Shown here: in pieces, positions 8,552 through 17,452 of the stretch | How the letters are laid out: each line of letters starts with the position of its first letter | Position numbering within the stretch: the stretch's first letter is position 1 | Source of the DNA: Candidatus Altarchaeota archaeon | GTDB taxonomy: Archaea > Altiarchaeota > Altiarchaeia > IMC4 > QMZM01 | DNA length: 35,341 nucleotides | Assembly (NCBI GenBank): GCA_016931955.1 | Contig: JAFGDV010000022.1 | Location: 1 to 35,341, forward strand | Direction of reading: 5' to 3' | Made by a program: the position numbers and the translations under genes | The notes under the pieces: model-generated | Database searches by the model: none | What the model saw: the letters and a program-made list of their open reading frames with translations, nothing else | What the model was told of the DNA's origin: nothing

Positions 8552-9646
8552 ATGAATGTGAGAACCACCATAAGCATAATAAAGGCAGACATTGGAAGCA
8601 TCGGAGGGCACACAAAGCCCTCAGATGAGGTGATGGAGTACTGCAAGAAAAACCTGGAACAAGAAAAAGGGAAACTACTGATAGACTGCTACGTCACACG
8701 CTGCGGAGACGACATAGAACTGTTGATGACCCACGAAAAGGGAGTGGATGCGAAAGAAATACACTCACTGGCTTGGAACACGTTCAAGGCCGGCGCGGAA
8801 AAGGCAAAAGAGCAGGGGCTGTATGGGGCAGGACAAGACCTTCTATCGGATGCTTTCTCGGGCAATGTCCGGGGGATGGGGCCAGGTATAGCTGAGATGG
8901 AAATCGAAGAACGGCCAGCTGAAGCATTCATAGCCTTCATGGCAGACAAAACAGAGGCATCAGCTTTCAATCTGCCACTGTATGAGATGTTCGCCAACCC
9001 CTTCAACACAGCCGGCCTAGTATTAGACCCTAAACTACACGAAGGATTCAAATTCGAGGTACACGACGTCAAAGGAAGCCGGAGAATAATATTCGACACA
9101 CCAGAAGAAGCATACGATCTACTGGCGTTGATAGGGTTAACAGACATATACGCGATAAAAAGCGTCTACAAGAAGTCTGGAGAAATAGCTGCAGTAGCAA
9201 GCACCGAAAAAGTGAACCTTATAGCGGGCAGATACGTGGGAAAAGACGACCCCGCCATGCTGGTAAGGTCGCAGTCAGGGTATCCAGCAACCGGGGAAGT
9301 AGTAGACCCCTTCGCAAGACCCTTCTACATCGCAGGATGGATGCGAGGAAGCCACCGCGGACCAATGATGCCCGTCGGCGAAAAAGACGCCAACCCGACG
9401 AGATTCGACGGACCACCAAGGATAATAGCGCTGGCATTCTCCCTCAAAGAAGGCAGACTAACCGGTCCAGTGGACGTTTTCGCTGACCCAGGATTCGACG
9501 ACGCCCGAAGACAGGCGAACGAGATGGCGAACTACATGAGACGCCATGGACCATTCCAGCCACACCTGCTACCGCCAGGAGAAATGGAGTACACAACGCT
9601 GCCAGGCGTGCTCAAGAAACTAGAAGATAGGTTTGAGAAAATCTAA
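8552..9646 (+). CDS. Archaeal bifunctional fructose-1,6-bisphosphate aldolase/phosphatase (class V FBPase)
   Basis: 'TTISIIKADIGSIGGHTKPSDEV', 'GAGQDLLSDAFSGNVRGMGPGIAEME', 'CRGSHRGPMMPV'-like segment (WMRGSHRGPMMPVGEKDANPTRFDGPPRIIALAF). SD GGAGGGGGAG upstream. Confidence 0.93.
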   Translation: MNVRTTISIIKADIGSIGGHTKPSDEVMEYCKKNLEQEKGKLLIDCYVTRCGDDIELLMTHEKGVDAKEIHSLAWNTFKAGAEKAKEQGLYGAGQDLLSDAFSGNVRGMGPGIAEMEIEERPAEAFIAFMADKTEASAFNLPLYEMFANPFNTAGLVLDPKLHEGFKFEVHDVKGSRRIIFDTPEEAYDLLALIGLTDIYAIKSVYKKSGEIAAVASTEKVNLIAGRYVGKDDPAMLVRSQSGYPATGEVVDPFARPFYIAGWMRGSHRGPMMPVGEKDANPTRFDGPPRIIALAFSLKEGRLTGPVDVFADPGFDDARRQANEMANYMRRHGPFQPHLLPPGEMEYTTLPGVLKKLEDRFEKI

Positions 9647-9667
9647 GGCGTTGGTGAACTGGAGGGA

Positions 9668-9696
9668 GAATTCGCCCACTGCGAATTCCCGTTTTT
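9668..9696 (+). terminator. Hairpin plus T-run, candidate terminator
   Basis: GAATTCGC-CCACT-GCGAATTC (8 bp) followed by cccgTTTTT, between convergent genes. Confidence 0.6.
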
Positions 9697-9734
9697 CTGC
9701 CAGCGCTTTTCTTAAAGGGGCTGCGAGTTTCTTT

Positions 9735-10286
9735 TTAGGTCCCCATGATGGCTGATGTTTTCTTTATTATGTTTCTTGTTGCTTCGGCTGCCATGTCGGC
9801 TTCTCTGGGTGTTTTGGCACCGGTGACTATTATGCGTCCGGACCTGAATACTAGCATGACTGTCTTGGGTTCGTCTAACCTGAATATTAGTCCAGGAAAC
9901 TGTTCAGGCTCGTATTCGGTGTTGTCGCATTCCATCGCCAATATGTCGAGGTTGACTCTGAAGTTCAGGTTAGAGGATGCGACGATGTTCTGTATCTCGA
10001 TCTTTGGGGTGGCTTTGATGATTATGTCGGCCTCCCTCAGCTTCTTCAAGAGCTTCTGGACGGCTAAGTCGATTTCCTCCCTCGACCTTGCGCCGCTGCA
10101 TATGACTTTACCCGTGCGGAAGATCAGCATGGCGAGCTTGGGCTGCTGCATCCGGAAGATGACTCCAGGAAACCTCTTAGGGTTGTCCACCCCCTCCACA
10201 GAACATGCGAACTCCTCCAGGTTGATATCCTGTCCAAGGACTATGGAGGAGACGATGTTCTCAATCTTCGCCTTCATCTTCAACAT
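9735..10286 (-). CDS. tbp: TATA-box binding protein (TBP)
   Basis: Two direct TBP repeats: 'KIENIVSSIVLGQDINLEEFACSVEGVDNPKRFPGVIFRMQQPKLAMLIFRTGKVICSGARSREE' and 'EIQNIVASSNLNFRVNLDILAMECDNTEYEPEQFPGLIFRLDEPKTVMLVFRSGRIIVTGAK'. Start taken at MLKMK. Confidence 0.95.
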   Translation of the reverse strand: MLKMKAKIENIVSSIVLGQDINLEEFACSVEGVDNPKRFPGVIFRMQQPKLAMLIFRTGKVICSGARSREEIDLAVQKLLKKLREADIIIKATPKIEIQNIVASSNLNFRVNLDILAMECDNTEYEPEQFPGLIFRLDEPKTVMLVFRSGRIIVTGAKTPREADMAAEATRNIIKKTSAIMGT

Positions 10287-10361
10287 AATATATTTCCCGT
10301 CGGTGATTAAATACCGAAACATAGATAAAGGTGATTAGACAAATTATATGACACAGTCAAA

Positions 10362-12389
10362 ATGCTAAAAAGAAGCTTGTTTTTGGGTGTTTTTTTGGTT
10401 GCGCTGCTTTTCTCTGCCACCGCGCAGACACAAGAAGAGCTTGCCGGCTGGCATTATGGTCTTGCGAACGAGGCCTATAAAAAAGGCGACATTGGAAATG
10501 CTAGCATCCACGTCGGCGAGGCCTTGAGTCTATATACTCAGTTGGGGGATGTTTCGGGGCAGATTAGATGCAATGGATTAATCCAGGATCTGCATGCAGG
10601 AGATGGCATAGAGGGTTTGAGGCTTTTAGGTGACATCGGGTTGATCATTCTGGTTTCAACATTATTCGCATTCTTTACAAGGCTGCTAAGGCAACCCATG
10701 ATTTTAGCGTATGTGGCTGCAGGGATAGTTATAGGCCCCTTCGGCCTGAAGCTTATCACAGAACAGGGGACAATAGAGACGCTGGCGGAGCTTGGGATAG
10801 CGTTCCTGTTGTTCATGGTCGGATTAGAGCTGGACATAAACAGGCTTAAGGATGTGGGTAAGGTGTCTGCTGGCTGCGGCTTAGGGCAGATATTGATAAC
10901 ATTTATCATAGGATTCGTGCTTGCGGCACTACTCAACCAATTCACTTTGATAGAGTCTTTTTATATAGCATTCGCCCTCACCATAAGCAGCACGATGATT
11001 GTGGTAAAGCTGCTGTCTGATAAAGAGGAACTTGATACACTGCACGGAAAAATCGTGCTCGGAACCCTGCTGATACAGGATGTGGTGACAATCATGGTGT
11101 TGGCTGTTCTGACGACGCTTAACTCTTTCACGTTAACTTCATTGGTTACGGCGGCTTTCACAGGTATTGGGTTGGTTGCATTAGCCATAATAATGGGGAG
11201 ATACGTGCTTCCTCCATTGTTCTGCTTCGCCGCAAGATCTGTTGAGCATCTCTTTCTGACGTCTCTGGCTTGGTGCTTCGTCTTTTCGGCTTTTTCTTAT
11301 ATAGTATTCACAAATCTTCTGGGCTTCGGTGGCTCCGCGATATCAATAGGCTCGTTTCTCGCAGGCGTAAGCCTCGCATCTTTCCCATACAACATAGAGA
11401 TCGTCGGCAGGATAAGGTCGCTGAAGGACTTCTTCGTTGTGATATTCTTCGTGTCACTTGGAATGCAGGTTCCACTGTACATTCCATTGATACAGAACGT
11501 GATCCTGTTCTCCCTCTTTGTCCTAATCGGGACACCAATCATTATGATGTTCATATGCAGCCTCTTCGGGTATGGTAAGAGAACGTCTTTACTCACCGGG
11601 CTTGCATTAGCGCAGATATCTGAGTTCTCGCTGATCCTCGCAGGAGAGGGTTTCTCCTTCGGGCATATACGCGCCGACATGCTCTCGCTTGTGACATGGA
11701 TAATGCTCGTAACCAGCACCGTAAGCTCCTACTACATACTCCACGGAGGCCAGATCTACAACCGATTGCTTCCGGCATTGAAGGTATTCAACAGGTTCTC
11801 CATGAACAAGATCCTAGAAGACGTGCAAAGAGATGCTAGACACCATGTCATAGTCTTCGGATGCGATCGCATGGGCGGCATCATCATCAAAACACTCCAA
11901 GCCATGAAGAAAGACTTCGTCGTAGTAGACATCAACCCAGAGATCATCAAATCACTGATGAGTCAGAGGATTCCTTCACTGTACGGGGACATAGACGACA
12001 TGGAGGTTTTGGAGAGGGTCAACCTTAAGGATGCGAACGTTGTGATCTCGACGATACCTAACCTAAGAGAAAACCTGCTTATAATAGAGGAGACAAAAAA
12101 ACGCAACCCAGATGCTGTGATCATCATAACGGCAAGGAACATAGACAATGCCCTTACACTCTACAAAGCCGATGCCGACTACGTGATACTACCGCATATT
12201 CTAAGCGGTGAACGGGTCTCGGAATTCCTCACAGATTATATAGTCAACAAAGACGAATTCGCTCACCTAAAGAGAAAACACATGGAGCGGCTGGAAAACC
12301 AGAAGAGACTGGATATCTTGATGAAATATGAGCCCTCATTCATAGGCATGCTTGAGAGAAAATTCGAGCACATGGGTCACAGGTTATAG
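10362..12389 (+). CDS. Kef-type cation/proton antiporter (CPA2) with C-terminal TrkA-N domain and N-terminal signal peptide plus TPR-like module
   Basis: Signal peptide, then 'EELAGWHYGLANEAYKKGDIGNASIHVGEALSLYTQLGDVSGQIRCNGLI', Na_H_Exchanger membrane domain ('AGIVIGPFGLKLI...LAELGIAFLLFMVGLELD'), TrkA-N ('HHVIVFGCDRMGGIIIKTLQAMKKDFVVVDINPE'). Confidence 0.9.
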   Translation: MLKRSLFLGVFLVALLFSATAQTQEELAGWHYGLANEAYKKGDIGNASIHVGEALSLYTQLGDVSGQIRCNGLIQDLHAGDGIEGLRLLGDIGLIILVSTLFAFFTRLLRQPMILAYVAAGIVIGPFGLKLITEQGTIETLAELGIAFLLFMVGLELDINRLKDVGKVSAGCGLGQILITFIIGFVLAALLNQFTLIESFYIAFALTISSTMIVVKLLSDKEELDTLHGKIVLGTLLIQDVVTIMVLAVLTTLNSFTLTSLVTAAFTGIGLVALAIIMGRYVLPPLFCFAARSVEHLFLTSLAWCFVFSAFSYIVFTNLLGFGGSAISIGSFLAGVSLASFPYNIEIVGRIRSLKDFFVVIFFVSLGMQVPLYIPLIQNVILFSLFVLIGTPIIMMFICSLFGYGKRTSLLTGLALAQISEFSLILAGEGFSFGHIRADMLSLVTWIMLVTSTVSSYYILHGGQIYNRLLPALKVFNRFSMNKILEDVQRDARHHVIVFGCDRMGGIIIKTLQAMKKDFVVVDINPEIIKSLMSQRIPSLYGDIDDMEVLERVNLKDANVVISTIPNLRENLLIIEETKKRNPDAVIIITARNIDNALTLYKADADYVILPHILSGERVSEFLTDYIVNKDEFAHLKRKHMERLENQKRLDILMKYEPSFIGMLERKFEHMGHRL

Positions 12390-14705
12390 CTAGTCTTCCT
12401 GAAACCCTTCCCCCATGGTCTTCTTGAGCGGTAGACCGTAGCCCAATAACCTGTCCTTCCTTATCTTGGGTAAAGGCTTCCCCTCAGGTTTAGGTTTCTT
12501 TACCTTAGGGGATTCCCTCTGAGGCTGCGAACTTCTTTGCTCACCTTCAGAGCCTAAAGCCATCAAGCCCTCCTTTTTTTTGGGTCTGTAAGCTTCTGTT
12601 TTTCTGGGACTGTGCGGGTGTCTGCCAATCAGATACAGGGAACCGGCTAGTAGCGCGACTATGATTAGGACAAGAACCAGGATTAGTATGTACACCATAT
12701 TTGAGCCGATCGACTTAGAAAGCCCATCAATAGGGTTGCCCGTATCCTCTCTGCTGATCCTGGATATCAGAGACTTTACCTCAAGAAGCTCCTTCACGTA
12801 TCTGCTGTTCTCGTATCTATTCTCCGCTATCTCACCTGCAAGAGCCTTTATGTCTTTCAGTTCAGCAGTTGAGGGATCACAGCCCACCTGAGAACCACTG
12901 TCAAAGCAATTATAGACGTGAAAGGATCTCTGAACGAACACGCTTGCGTTACTGAAATCGCCCACTGCTGCGCTCATCTCAGCCAGCTTGTAGTAGATCC
13001 CTGCAAGAAGTATCTCTGATTCACGGGTTTTGTTTGTGTCCTTTAAGAAGACGTAGTCGATCCTCGACCTTAACGCATTTGTCAGGGATTCTTCGTATTT
13101 TTTATCGTTGTAGAGGATGGTTGCGTTTTCCAGTAGACTTGCTGCCTCAAAACCCATGAACTGGGTTGATTTGTTTATTATGTCATTGCATTTCCCGACT
13201 GCCTTTTCGTTCTTCAGATACGCGTACTTGTATTTTGCCTTCTGAGCAAGGGTGCTGGCGTTCACGTAGTCGCCCGACAGGTAGAGGGCTACGGACTTGT
13301 TGTAGTATTCATCCGCCGACGTCTCCTCCTGTTTGGTCCGCTTCAGATCGCTTTCTATCTTCGAGATGAGTGTTCGAGCATCTGTGACGCCCTTAGAATT
13401 ATCGAGTTCTGAATAGAGTTCCTCTGATTTCTGAGCGTACTTCATTGAATTAACGTAATCCATCTTATTGTAGCTGGACTCTGCAAGCTTGTAGTTGTTG
13501 TAGGCCTCCTGCTCCTTCGCATACGTCTCTGACTGGAACAGGTAGACGTTCTTGTCGCCGGAGCCGATGGCTAATTCAGCATATCCATCACCCTCCAAGT
13601 CGTCTGCGGAGACTTCCCTCACAGTGTTGGTCTCGTATTCCCATAGGGTTTCCCCGTCGCTCTCGACCACATAGGCTCCGTCAGAACAGGCTGCTATGAT
13701 CTCATTGAACCCGTCCTTGTTCAAGTCCACGAGCATTATGTCGTAGACCTCTGAGCCGACTGGATTCTGCCACTCAAGTTCTCCTTTTTTATTTAGGACG
13801 TAGACGTCGTTCGAGCCTAGTATTATCTCTTTATCATCGTCGGCGTCGATGTCTTCGACGGCTATTTCCCTTATAAGACCACCCGTTGAATACTCCCACA
13901 ACTCCGTTCCCTGATCGTCTAAGACATGGAGTTCCTGATATGAGCCCACTAGGATCTCTTTCTTACCATCACCTTCTAAGTCTGCAACGTGGACTGATGC
14001 TACACCCCTGTCGGTGGGGAATGTAAACACCTTAGTACCCTTACTGTTGAATACCTGCACGGCCGCTGCTGTGCTGTACGTCCCCCACCTGCCATAGCTG
14101 CCTACCAGAACCTCCTTAACACCATCTCCGTCAATATCCTCTGCCGTGATACTATGGACTTCCCCGACAGTGGAAGCCGACCAGATTATTCTACCCTCAG
14201 GGCTTATGACAAAGACCTCGTTACGGAGGCTTCCTGAACCCGCACCGACTAGGATCTCTTTCTTCCCGTCCCCGTCTACGTCATCCAAGGAGATGGAGGA
14301 TATGTCATACTCATGTCTTGGAGACATCTCCCACTTCTTCTCTGCTTTAGTATTCAGGACGTGGAGCCTCGAGAATACCGAGGTTATGATCTCTTTCTCC
14401 CCGTCGCCTTCAATGTCGTCGACTACCATCCCAGTAACGTGTCCTGGGAGGAAATATTGACCTGTTGATTCTCCTTCTTTGTTGATTATGTTAACCCACC
14501 CGGCTGCGCCGCCAAGCATCTGCTTGGAGGATGCTATTATAACCTCCTTCTTTCCGTCGCCTTCAAGATCCGCTATTTTGAGAAATGCTATTCCGCCATT
14601 AGAGGAGTACTGCCACTTGAGGGTGAAGTAGTCATCCGATTCTGAACAGACGACGCAGATGCATAGTAGGGCGCAGATGAGCGGTAGTAGAATTCTCCTT
14701 TTCAT
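12390..14705 (-). CDS. Membrane-anchored FG-GAP/VCBS beta-propeller protein with TPR-like repeats and one C-terminal TM helix
   Basis: Repeated 'DLEGDGKKEIIVGS'-type blades; TPR-like 'YYNKSVALYLSGDYVNASTLAQKAKYKYAYL'; TM 'MVYILILVLVLIIVALLAGSLYLIG' and a basic cytoplasmic tail. Confidence 0.8.
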   Translation of the reverse strand: MKRRILLPLICALLCICVVCSESDDYFTLKWQYSSNGGIAFLKIADLEGDGKKEVIIASSKQMLGGAAGWVNIINKEGESTGQYFLPGHVTGMVVDDIEGDGEKEIITSVFSRLHVLNTKAEKKWEMSPRHEYDISSISLDDVDGDGKKEILVGAGSGSLRNEVFVISPEGRIIWSASTVGEVHSITAEDIDGDGVKEVLVGSYGRWGTYSTAAAVQVFNSKGTKVFTFPTDRGVASVHVADLEGDGKKEILVGSYQELHVLDDQGTELWEYSTGGLIREIAVEDIDADDDKEIILGSNDVYVLNKKGELEWQNPVGSEVYDIMLVDLNKDGFNEIIAACSDGAYVVESDGETLWEYETNTVREVSADDLEGDGYAELAIGSGDKNVYLFQSETYAKEQEAYNNYKLAESSYNKMDYVNSMKYAQKSEELYSELDNSKGVTDARTLISKIESDLKRTKQEETSADEYYNKSVALYLSGDYVNASTLAQKAKYKYAYLKNEKAVGKCNDIINKSTQFMGFEAASLLENATILYNDKKYEESLTNALRSRIDYVFLKDTNKTRESEILLAGIYYKLAEMSAAVGDFSNASVFVQRSFHVYNCFDSGSQVGCDPSTAELKDIKALAGEIAENRYENSRYVKELLEVKSLISRISREDTGNPIDGLSKSIGSNMVYILILVLVLIIVALLAGSLYLIGRHPHSPRKTEAYRPKKKEGLMALGSEGEQRSSQPQRESPKVKKPKPEGKPLPKIRKDRLLGYGLPLKKTMGEGFQED

Positions 14706-14739
14706 TTGTTAAAGATATGGGAATCAAAGATTTATATGT

Positions 14740-15708
14740 CTACAGTATTTGGAGAAGCCAGTATATCAGCGCTGAGAGTGATCCAGCCATAACCGGTGTC
14801 AGAACCCATCCAACAGAGATGTATTCGACGGTTTTTATGTTAACCGTCCTCACTCCCTTGGTCAGTCCGATGCCGATGACGCTGCCAACGACGGCCTGCG
14901 TTGACGATATCGGGATGCCAAGGACTGTGAAAAAGTAGACCACCGATGCAGCCGCAAACTGTGAGGTGAATGCCATGATAGGACCCATGCTTGTTATGCC
15001 TTTACTTACTGTTTCGACGACGCGCCTGCTGAAAGAGCTTGCACCCACACCCATTGAGACCCCGACCATGAAGACTATCGCCAGCTGGTTGCTCATAGCA
15101 TTAGAGCCGATGACTGGACCTACTGCGTTGCCTATGTTATTCGCACCCAGGCTGTAGGAGAGGAACACTGAACCCAATACCAGTAGTACCTGGAAGAGTC
15201 TGCTGAAGGTCAACAGATTCAATCTGCCTGAGAGGGGAGTCATCACATACCTGTAGAGGAGTACTGCGAGGACTATTGCTGCAATCGGCGTCATAATCCA
15301 GGACAGGAGCAGTTTGGATATGAGGATAAAATTCAGTTTACCCGCCAACCCCTCAACGATTATGATGCCCATTATTGCGCCCACCATGGTGTGGCTTGTT
15401 GCCACTGGTATGGATAAGGCTGTTGAAATGCCCACGAAGATCAGGGTGGCTAGTAGAGCGGCTAACGCTATATCCTCATCCATTCCATTCTCCAAAGGCA
15501 CAATATCGCCTCCAATCGTCTGTATGACCGCCCCGCCCTGCAGTAGGGCGCCGAGCAGCATGGATATGGACGCCAGCAGGGCTGCTTTCCTGAAGGACAT
15601 TATGTTGGAGCCCACAATGACCCCAATAGCGTTAGATGCGCTGTTTGCCCCGATATTCAATCCAACAAGGAGCGCTGATACAACGATCGATAATGAGATA
15701 GCATCCAT
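14740..15708 (-). CDS. PiT-family inorganic phosphate transporter
   Basis: 'LNIGANSASNAIGVIVGSNIMSFRKAALLASI' and 'SLGANNIGNAVGPVIGSN' PHO-4 signatures; multi-TM. Confidence 0.92.
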   Translation of the reverse strand: MDAISLSIVVSALLVGLNIGANSASNAIGVIVGSNIMSFRKAALLASISMLLGALLQGGAVIQTIGGDIVPLENGMDEDIALAALLATLIFVGISTALSIPVATSHTMVGAIMGIIIVEGLAGKLNFILISKLLLSWIMTPIAAIVLAVLLYRYVMTPLSGRLNLLTFSRLFQVLLVLGSVFLSYSLGANNIGNAVGPVIGSNAMSNQLAIVFMVGVSMGVGASSFSRRVVETVSKGITSMGPIMAFTSQFAAASVVYFFTVLGIPISSTQAVVGSVIGIGLTKGVRTVNIKTVEYISVGWVLTPVMAGSLSALIYWLLQIL

Positions 15709-15710
15709 GT

Positions 15711-16376
15711 CTATGCCTTGTGCAGCAAAAGGATCAGGGATAATGCATCAGTCGCGTCTTCGGCCCTGTCGGATATGTTCCCGGAGTACTCCACAAGCTT
15801 TGATAGCAGCAGTGCAAGGATTCCATCTTCGACTTTCTTATACAGCAAGGAATAGGCCTTGTTTTCTATCTCATCTGCTTCATGTTCCTTCGACCTTATC
15901 CGCTCTATCGCAGACCTCATGTCTGCTATGTTCGCCATATCGATCACGCTCCTGCGGAGTACATCTATCGTATCCAATCCCGCGTCTATCTCCATCTTGA
16001 TTAGTGGGAGTATGTTCTTTGGCATCTTCCTGCCCTCAAGAAAGACCAGCATCTTAGCAGCATCCTGGGCAGCATCTGCTATTTCGTCAACCATCTCCAC
16101 GAAATTAAGTATGAGGCTTCTGCTTCCAGGGAGGAATGCCCCAGAATACATGTTTTCTTCGATCTTCCTCCGGAGGTCATCCGCCATAGATTCGAGATTG
16201 CATGTGTTTTCTACCTGTTTCCCTAATTCCTTGTAGTTCCCTTCCTCAAAGGCGTCGAATGCGTTTTTGAATTCGTATACTACTTTGTAGGTCATATCTG
16301 CGTGCTCGTTTATCAATCGGATGGTCTCTTTCTCCTGCTCGCCCGCCAATACAGATATTAGGTTGAATAATGTCAT
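15711..16376 (-). CDS. DUF47 (PhoU-like) phosphate transport accessory protein
   Basis: 'MTLFNLISVLAGEQEKETIRLINEHADMTYKVVYEFKNAF...MADDLRRKIEENMYSGAFLPGSRSLILNFVEMVDEIADAAQDAAK'; adjacent to PiT. SD-supported start at 16376. Confidence 0.88.
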   Translation of the reverse strand: MTLFNLISVLAGEQEKETIRLINEHADMTYKVVYEFKNAFDAFEEGNYKELGKQVENTCNLESMADDLRRKIEENMYSGAFLPGSRSLILNFVEMVDEIADAAQDAAKMLVFLEGRKMPKNILPLIKMEIDAGLDTIDVLRRSVIDMANIADMRSAIERIRSKEHEADEIENKAYSLLYKKVEDGILALLLSKLVEYSGNISDRAEDATDALSLILLLHKA

Positions 16377-16459
16377 CTTCATCCCTCCGTTGTGTTTAGG
16401 ACATGTGAATGAGAGGATAAGAATGTGCTTTTTAAACACATGCTCCTATACAGTATATA

Positions 16460-16477
16460 TAATGTATATATACATTA
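16460..16477. promoter_or_regulatory. 18-bp perfect palindrome, candidate operator (TAATGTATATATACATTA)
   Basis: Ends 4 nt before the ATG of the RHH gene, in the region divergent from DUF47. Confidence 0.6.
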
Positions 16478-16481
16478 GAAG

Positions 16482-16679
16482 ATGAGGGAAACTATCTCAG
16501 TATACACGGAGCCTTACACAAAATTTGTGATCAAGAATCTGGTCAAGATAAAAGGCAGATCGGAATCCGACGTTGCCAATTTCATACTCAAGAGCTGGAT
16601 AAGCGACCACCTAGATGAACTGAAAGAATACGGCATCACGGTAAAAAAGGCCAGAGAAGTCGGAGCATTGAGGCTATAA
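16482..16679 (+). CDS. Small ribbon-helix-helix/CopG-like protein
   Basis: MRETISVYTEPYTKFVIKNLVKIKGRSESDVANFILKSWISDHLDELKEYGI: beta-strand then two helices typical of CopG/RHH. Confidence 0.6.
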   Translation: MRETISVYTEPYTKFVIKNLVKIKGRSESDVANFILKSWISDHLDELKEYGITVKKAREVGALRL

Positions 16680-16732
16680 AACGAAAAGTATTTAAACCCA
16701 AAGTGACACGGTTTATAAATACCCCCAAAAAA

Positions 16733-17452
16733 ATGGAGATCGAAGAACTGATCGAGAAGTCCTTTTGGAAGGATATCCTGTACGAGATCATAAGCACCAT
16801 GGATCCATGGGACATAGACATCTGCAGACTGGCTACTCTATACTCTGACAGGGTCGAAAAGATGAGGGACATAAACTTCAGGATACCTGCTAACGTCATC
16901 CTCGTAAGCTCCGTCCTTCTTAGGATGAAGGCCGACATAGTGGCCTCCATAGAGATCAATCCGCTGGAATTCGCACCAGATATTGACGAAGGGATTATGT
17001 TCGGGGAACTAGACATTGGATCCTATACCTCGATCGGGGAACTTGGGGAATACAGCGATTTAGAGAAAGACAACGGGGATGAACTGCCCTTCAAGGTCAA
17101 ACCGAAGAGGGTTACGAAGAGGAGGGTCACTGCAGAGGAACTCATCGCAGCAATACAGAAGGTCTTAGAGGACAGGGAGATAAAAAGCAGGCTCAAAAGG
17201 GAGGATAAGATGAGGCTCCCAATAGAGATAACACTCACAAAAGACATCAGGCAGCTGATAGAAGAAACATACAAGAAACTGGTGAGTATCCTGTCGGAGA
17301 AAAAGAATGAGATAGTCCTGTTCTCTGAGATGGTTCCAGAAAGAAAAGAGATACTCCCAACATTCATGTCTCTCCTGCACCTATCCAATGACCAGAAGAT
17401 ATCCCTTAGGCAGGAGAGGATATATGATGAGATCTTCATCAGCGTACGATAG
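16733..17452 (+). CDS. scpA: Segregation and condensation protein A (ScpA kleisin)
   Basis: 'SFWKDILYEIISTMDPWDIDICRLATLYSDRVEKMRDINFRIPANVILVSSVLLRMKADIV' and C-terminal winged-helix 'FSEMVPERKEILPTFMSLLHLSNDQKISLRQE'. Internal ATG at 16733 preferred over GTG at 16703. Confidence 0.85.
   Translation: MEIEELIEKSFWKDILYEIISTMDPWDIDICRLATLYSDRVEKMRDINFRIPANVILVSSVLLRMKADIVASIEINPLEFAPDIDEGIMFGELDIGSYTSIGELGEYSDLEKDNGDELPFKVKPKRVTKRRVTAEELIAAIQKVLEDREIKSRLKREDKMRLPIEITLTKDIRQLIEETYKKLVSILSEKKNEIVLFSEMVPERKEILPTFMSLLHLSNDQKISLRQERIYDEIFISVR

Noticed and set aside
9745-10338. 197-aa plus-strand ORF
   Set aside because: Fully antisense to TBP, whose two repeats are unambiguous; the antisense translation has no recognisable domain.
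15314-16000. 228-aa plus-strand ORF
   Set aside because: Antisense to the PiT and DUF47 genes; composition is an artefact of the complementary strand.
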